A stretch of 64,000 nucleotides of DNA from Phlebopus portentosus (Eukaryota > Basidiomycota > Agaricomycetes > Boletales > Boletinellaceae), in contig JAYXKI010000003.1 in assembly GCA_037892935.1 (NCBI GenBank), positions 248,001-312,000 of the forward strand, read 5' to 3'. A program made the translations under genes and the position numbers. The notes beneath the pieces were generated by a model, which worked only from the letters and a program-made list of their open reading frames with translations, had not been told where the DNA came from and made no database searches. Within the stretch, counting starts at the first letter, position 1. Every line of letters starts with the position of its first letter. Shown here piece by piece: positions 62,995-64,000 of the stretch.

Positions 62995-64000
62995 TCAAGG
63001 TGGCACCGCGACAGCGGATGCAATAGACTTCCGCTTCGCCTTCTTTCGTTTCGGCTTATCTTCCTCTTCATCGAAGTCGGTGGGTTCCTCGCCATCCTTC
63101 GGCGGAACATACTTGCCCCCATCCGCTGCACTCTTTCGTGGCTTCCGAGGCTTTTTGGGTTTCGGCTTTGATTCGATCTCCGGCGAGGTAGACATTTCGG
63201 CGTCATCAAACGCAGAGGCAGGTGCAGGTTGATTAGGTGGCGTCGAATCTACCACGCTTGGCTTGGCTTTAGGCTTCATGCTCTCCGACTTGCTCCTGGG
63301 CTTCGGTTTCGCATTTGACGGAGATGAAGTTTGAGCGGGGTCAACCCCGGCCTCATCCTTGATTTCTGATTCTACATCCATGGCATCACTTCTTCGCTTT
63401 CGGCTCTTCGTAGATTTTTTCTTCACGCTGATATTTCCGTCCTCCCCTGCATCACTTCCCACTGTGAGTGCTTGAGCTTCGCGCGCTAGCTCCCGTTCGT
63501 CGTAGTCTTCTTCCTCATCGCTTGCTTCGCGGAGATTCTTGCGCGCGGCGGCGCGTTGACCACGTCCGCGCTCTGACCCGGCAATTTTCGATCCGGGCCC
63601 AAAGCAACGCTTGCGAGCACAGGATACCAATTTATCATCATGGATTGTAGAATCGGCCCGAAACCGCGCTCGTTTCACATCCGTTGTATGGAATCCCTCA
63701 AAACACCACCCATCTGGAGGCCCTTGGTCACCATCTCCCTAACAACAACAAAGTGAACGATAAAACACCAGGCTCAGTAAAGGCCGATAATGTGAAATAC
63801 ATACCTCAACGACTTTGTTGCAGCAACCCCATAACGTCTGGTACGTTGATCCAACAAGGGTGGACTTATTCTTCGCACTTCCAACATACTCGACCTCGGC
63901 ACTCTCGTCATCATGAGGAATCAGACAGCTTCGGTCTGTGTTCTCGACCTCGACGAAGTCCTTATGGCAGCGTACGCAATGCAGCCTCGGGGGAGGTACC
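62995..64000 (-). CDS. Zinc-binding protein with long basic tail, 3' part (gene runs off the window end)
   Basis: Two exons are visible. The upstream one (64000 to about 63801) reads LHCVRCHKDFVEVENTDRSC and then LIPHDDESAEVEYVGSAKNK, with TYQTLWGCCNKVVE before the intron. After it come GDGDQGPPDGWCFEGFHTTD and VKRARFRADSTIHDDKLVSC. The CxxC, C...H, CC and C...H spacing suggests a zinc-binding module. The C-terminal 180 residues are acidic and Lys/Pro-rich (KPKPKKPRKPRKSAADGGKY, KPKRKKAKRKSIASAVAV) and look disordered and nuclear. I do not recognise the family by name. The 5' end of the gene lies beyond the window. Confidence 0.6.

Overview
The window is about 64 kb of a filamentous fungal nuclear genome, almost certainly a basidiomycete (Agaricomycotina). 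Genes are close together and broken by many introns of roughly 40-65 nt with GT...AG ends and CTNAC/CTGAC-like branch sites. One protein looks like the DUF6593 family that is common in mushrooms. The housekeeping proteins resemble basidiomycete homologues as I remember them. I see no bacterial features, CRISPR array, rRNA, tRNA or intact transposon. Every identification comes from reading motifs; no search was run.

Left part (1-23.6 kb): NUP188 (partial) faces TAF4 across a divergent promoter. Aspartate-semialdehyde dehydrogenase and exosome subunit RRP43 form another divergent pair. SMC5 and the ITP pyrophosphatase HAM1 lie in tandem on the minus strand. EMC6, a DUF6593-like protein, the TPR protein EMW1/TTC27 and a BOI1-like SH3-SAM-PH polarity protein follow.

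Middle (23.6-38 kb): a 3.3-kb stretch with only weak, overlapping exon candidates on both strands and a perfect 14-bp inverted repeat. Then NEDD8/RUB1, lanosterol 14-alpha-demethylase (CYP51/ERG11), an intronless AlkB-like dioxygenase, an OCRL/INPP5B-type inositol polyphosphate 5-phosphatase with a RhoGAP tail, and a La-related protein of the LARP7/Pof8 (telomerase) type.

Right part (38-64 kb): a NADAR-domain protein with a predicted N-myristoylation start and a very long proline-rich region, SAP18, REV1 (no visible BRCT domain, one GC-AG intron), the U5 snRNP 40-kDa WD40 protein, a GFA/CENP-V domain protein, an F-box protein, the nuclear-pore protein NUP42 (start codon alone in its own exon; apparent one-base frameshift in the FG repeats), an ATG22-family transporter, an OMA1-like mitochondrial metallopeptidase, and a methyltransferase-like protein with a degraded SAM motif. 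About 3.2 kb of gene-poor DNA follows, then the 3' part of a zinc-binding basic protein cut by the window edge.

There is no obvious gene cluster with one joint function; most genes are core nuclear, RNA, membrane or lipid functions. Recurrent CACGTG(A) and TTACGTAA motifs sit in several intergenic promoters. The most unusual items are the lipid-anchored NADAR protein, the BRCT-less REV1, the NUP42 gene structure and the LARP7/Pof8 homologue.
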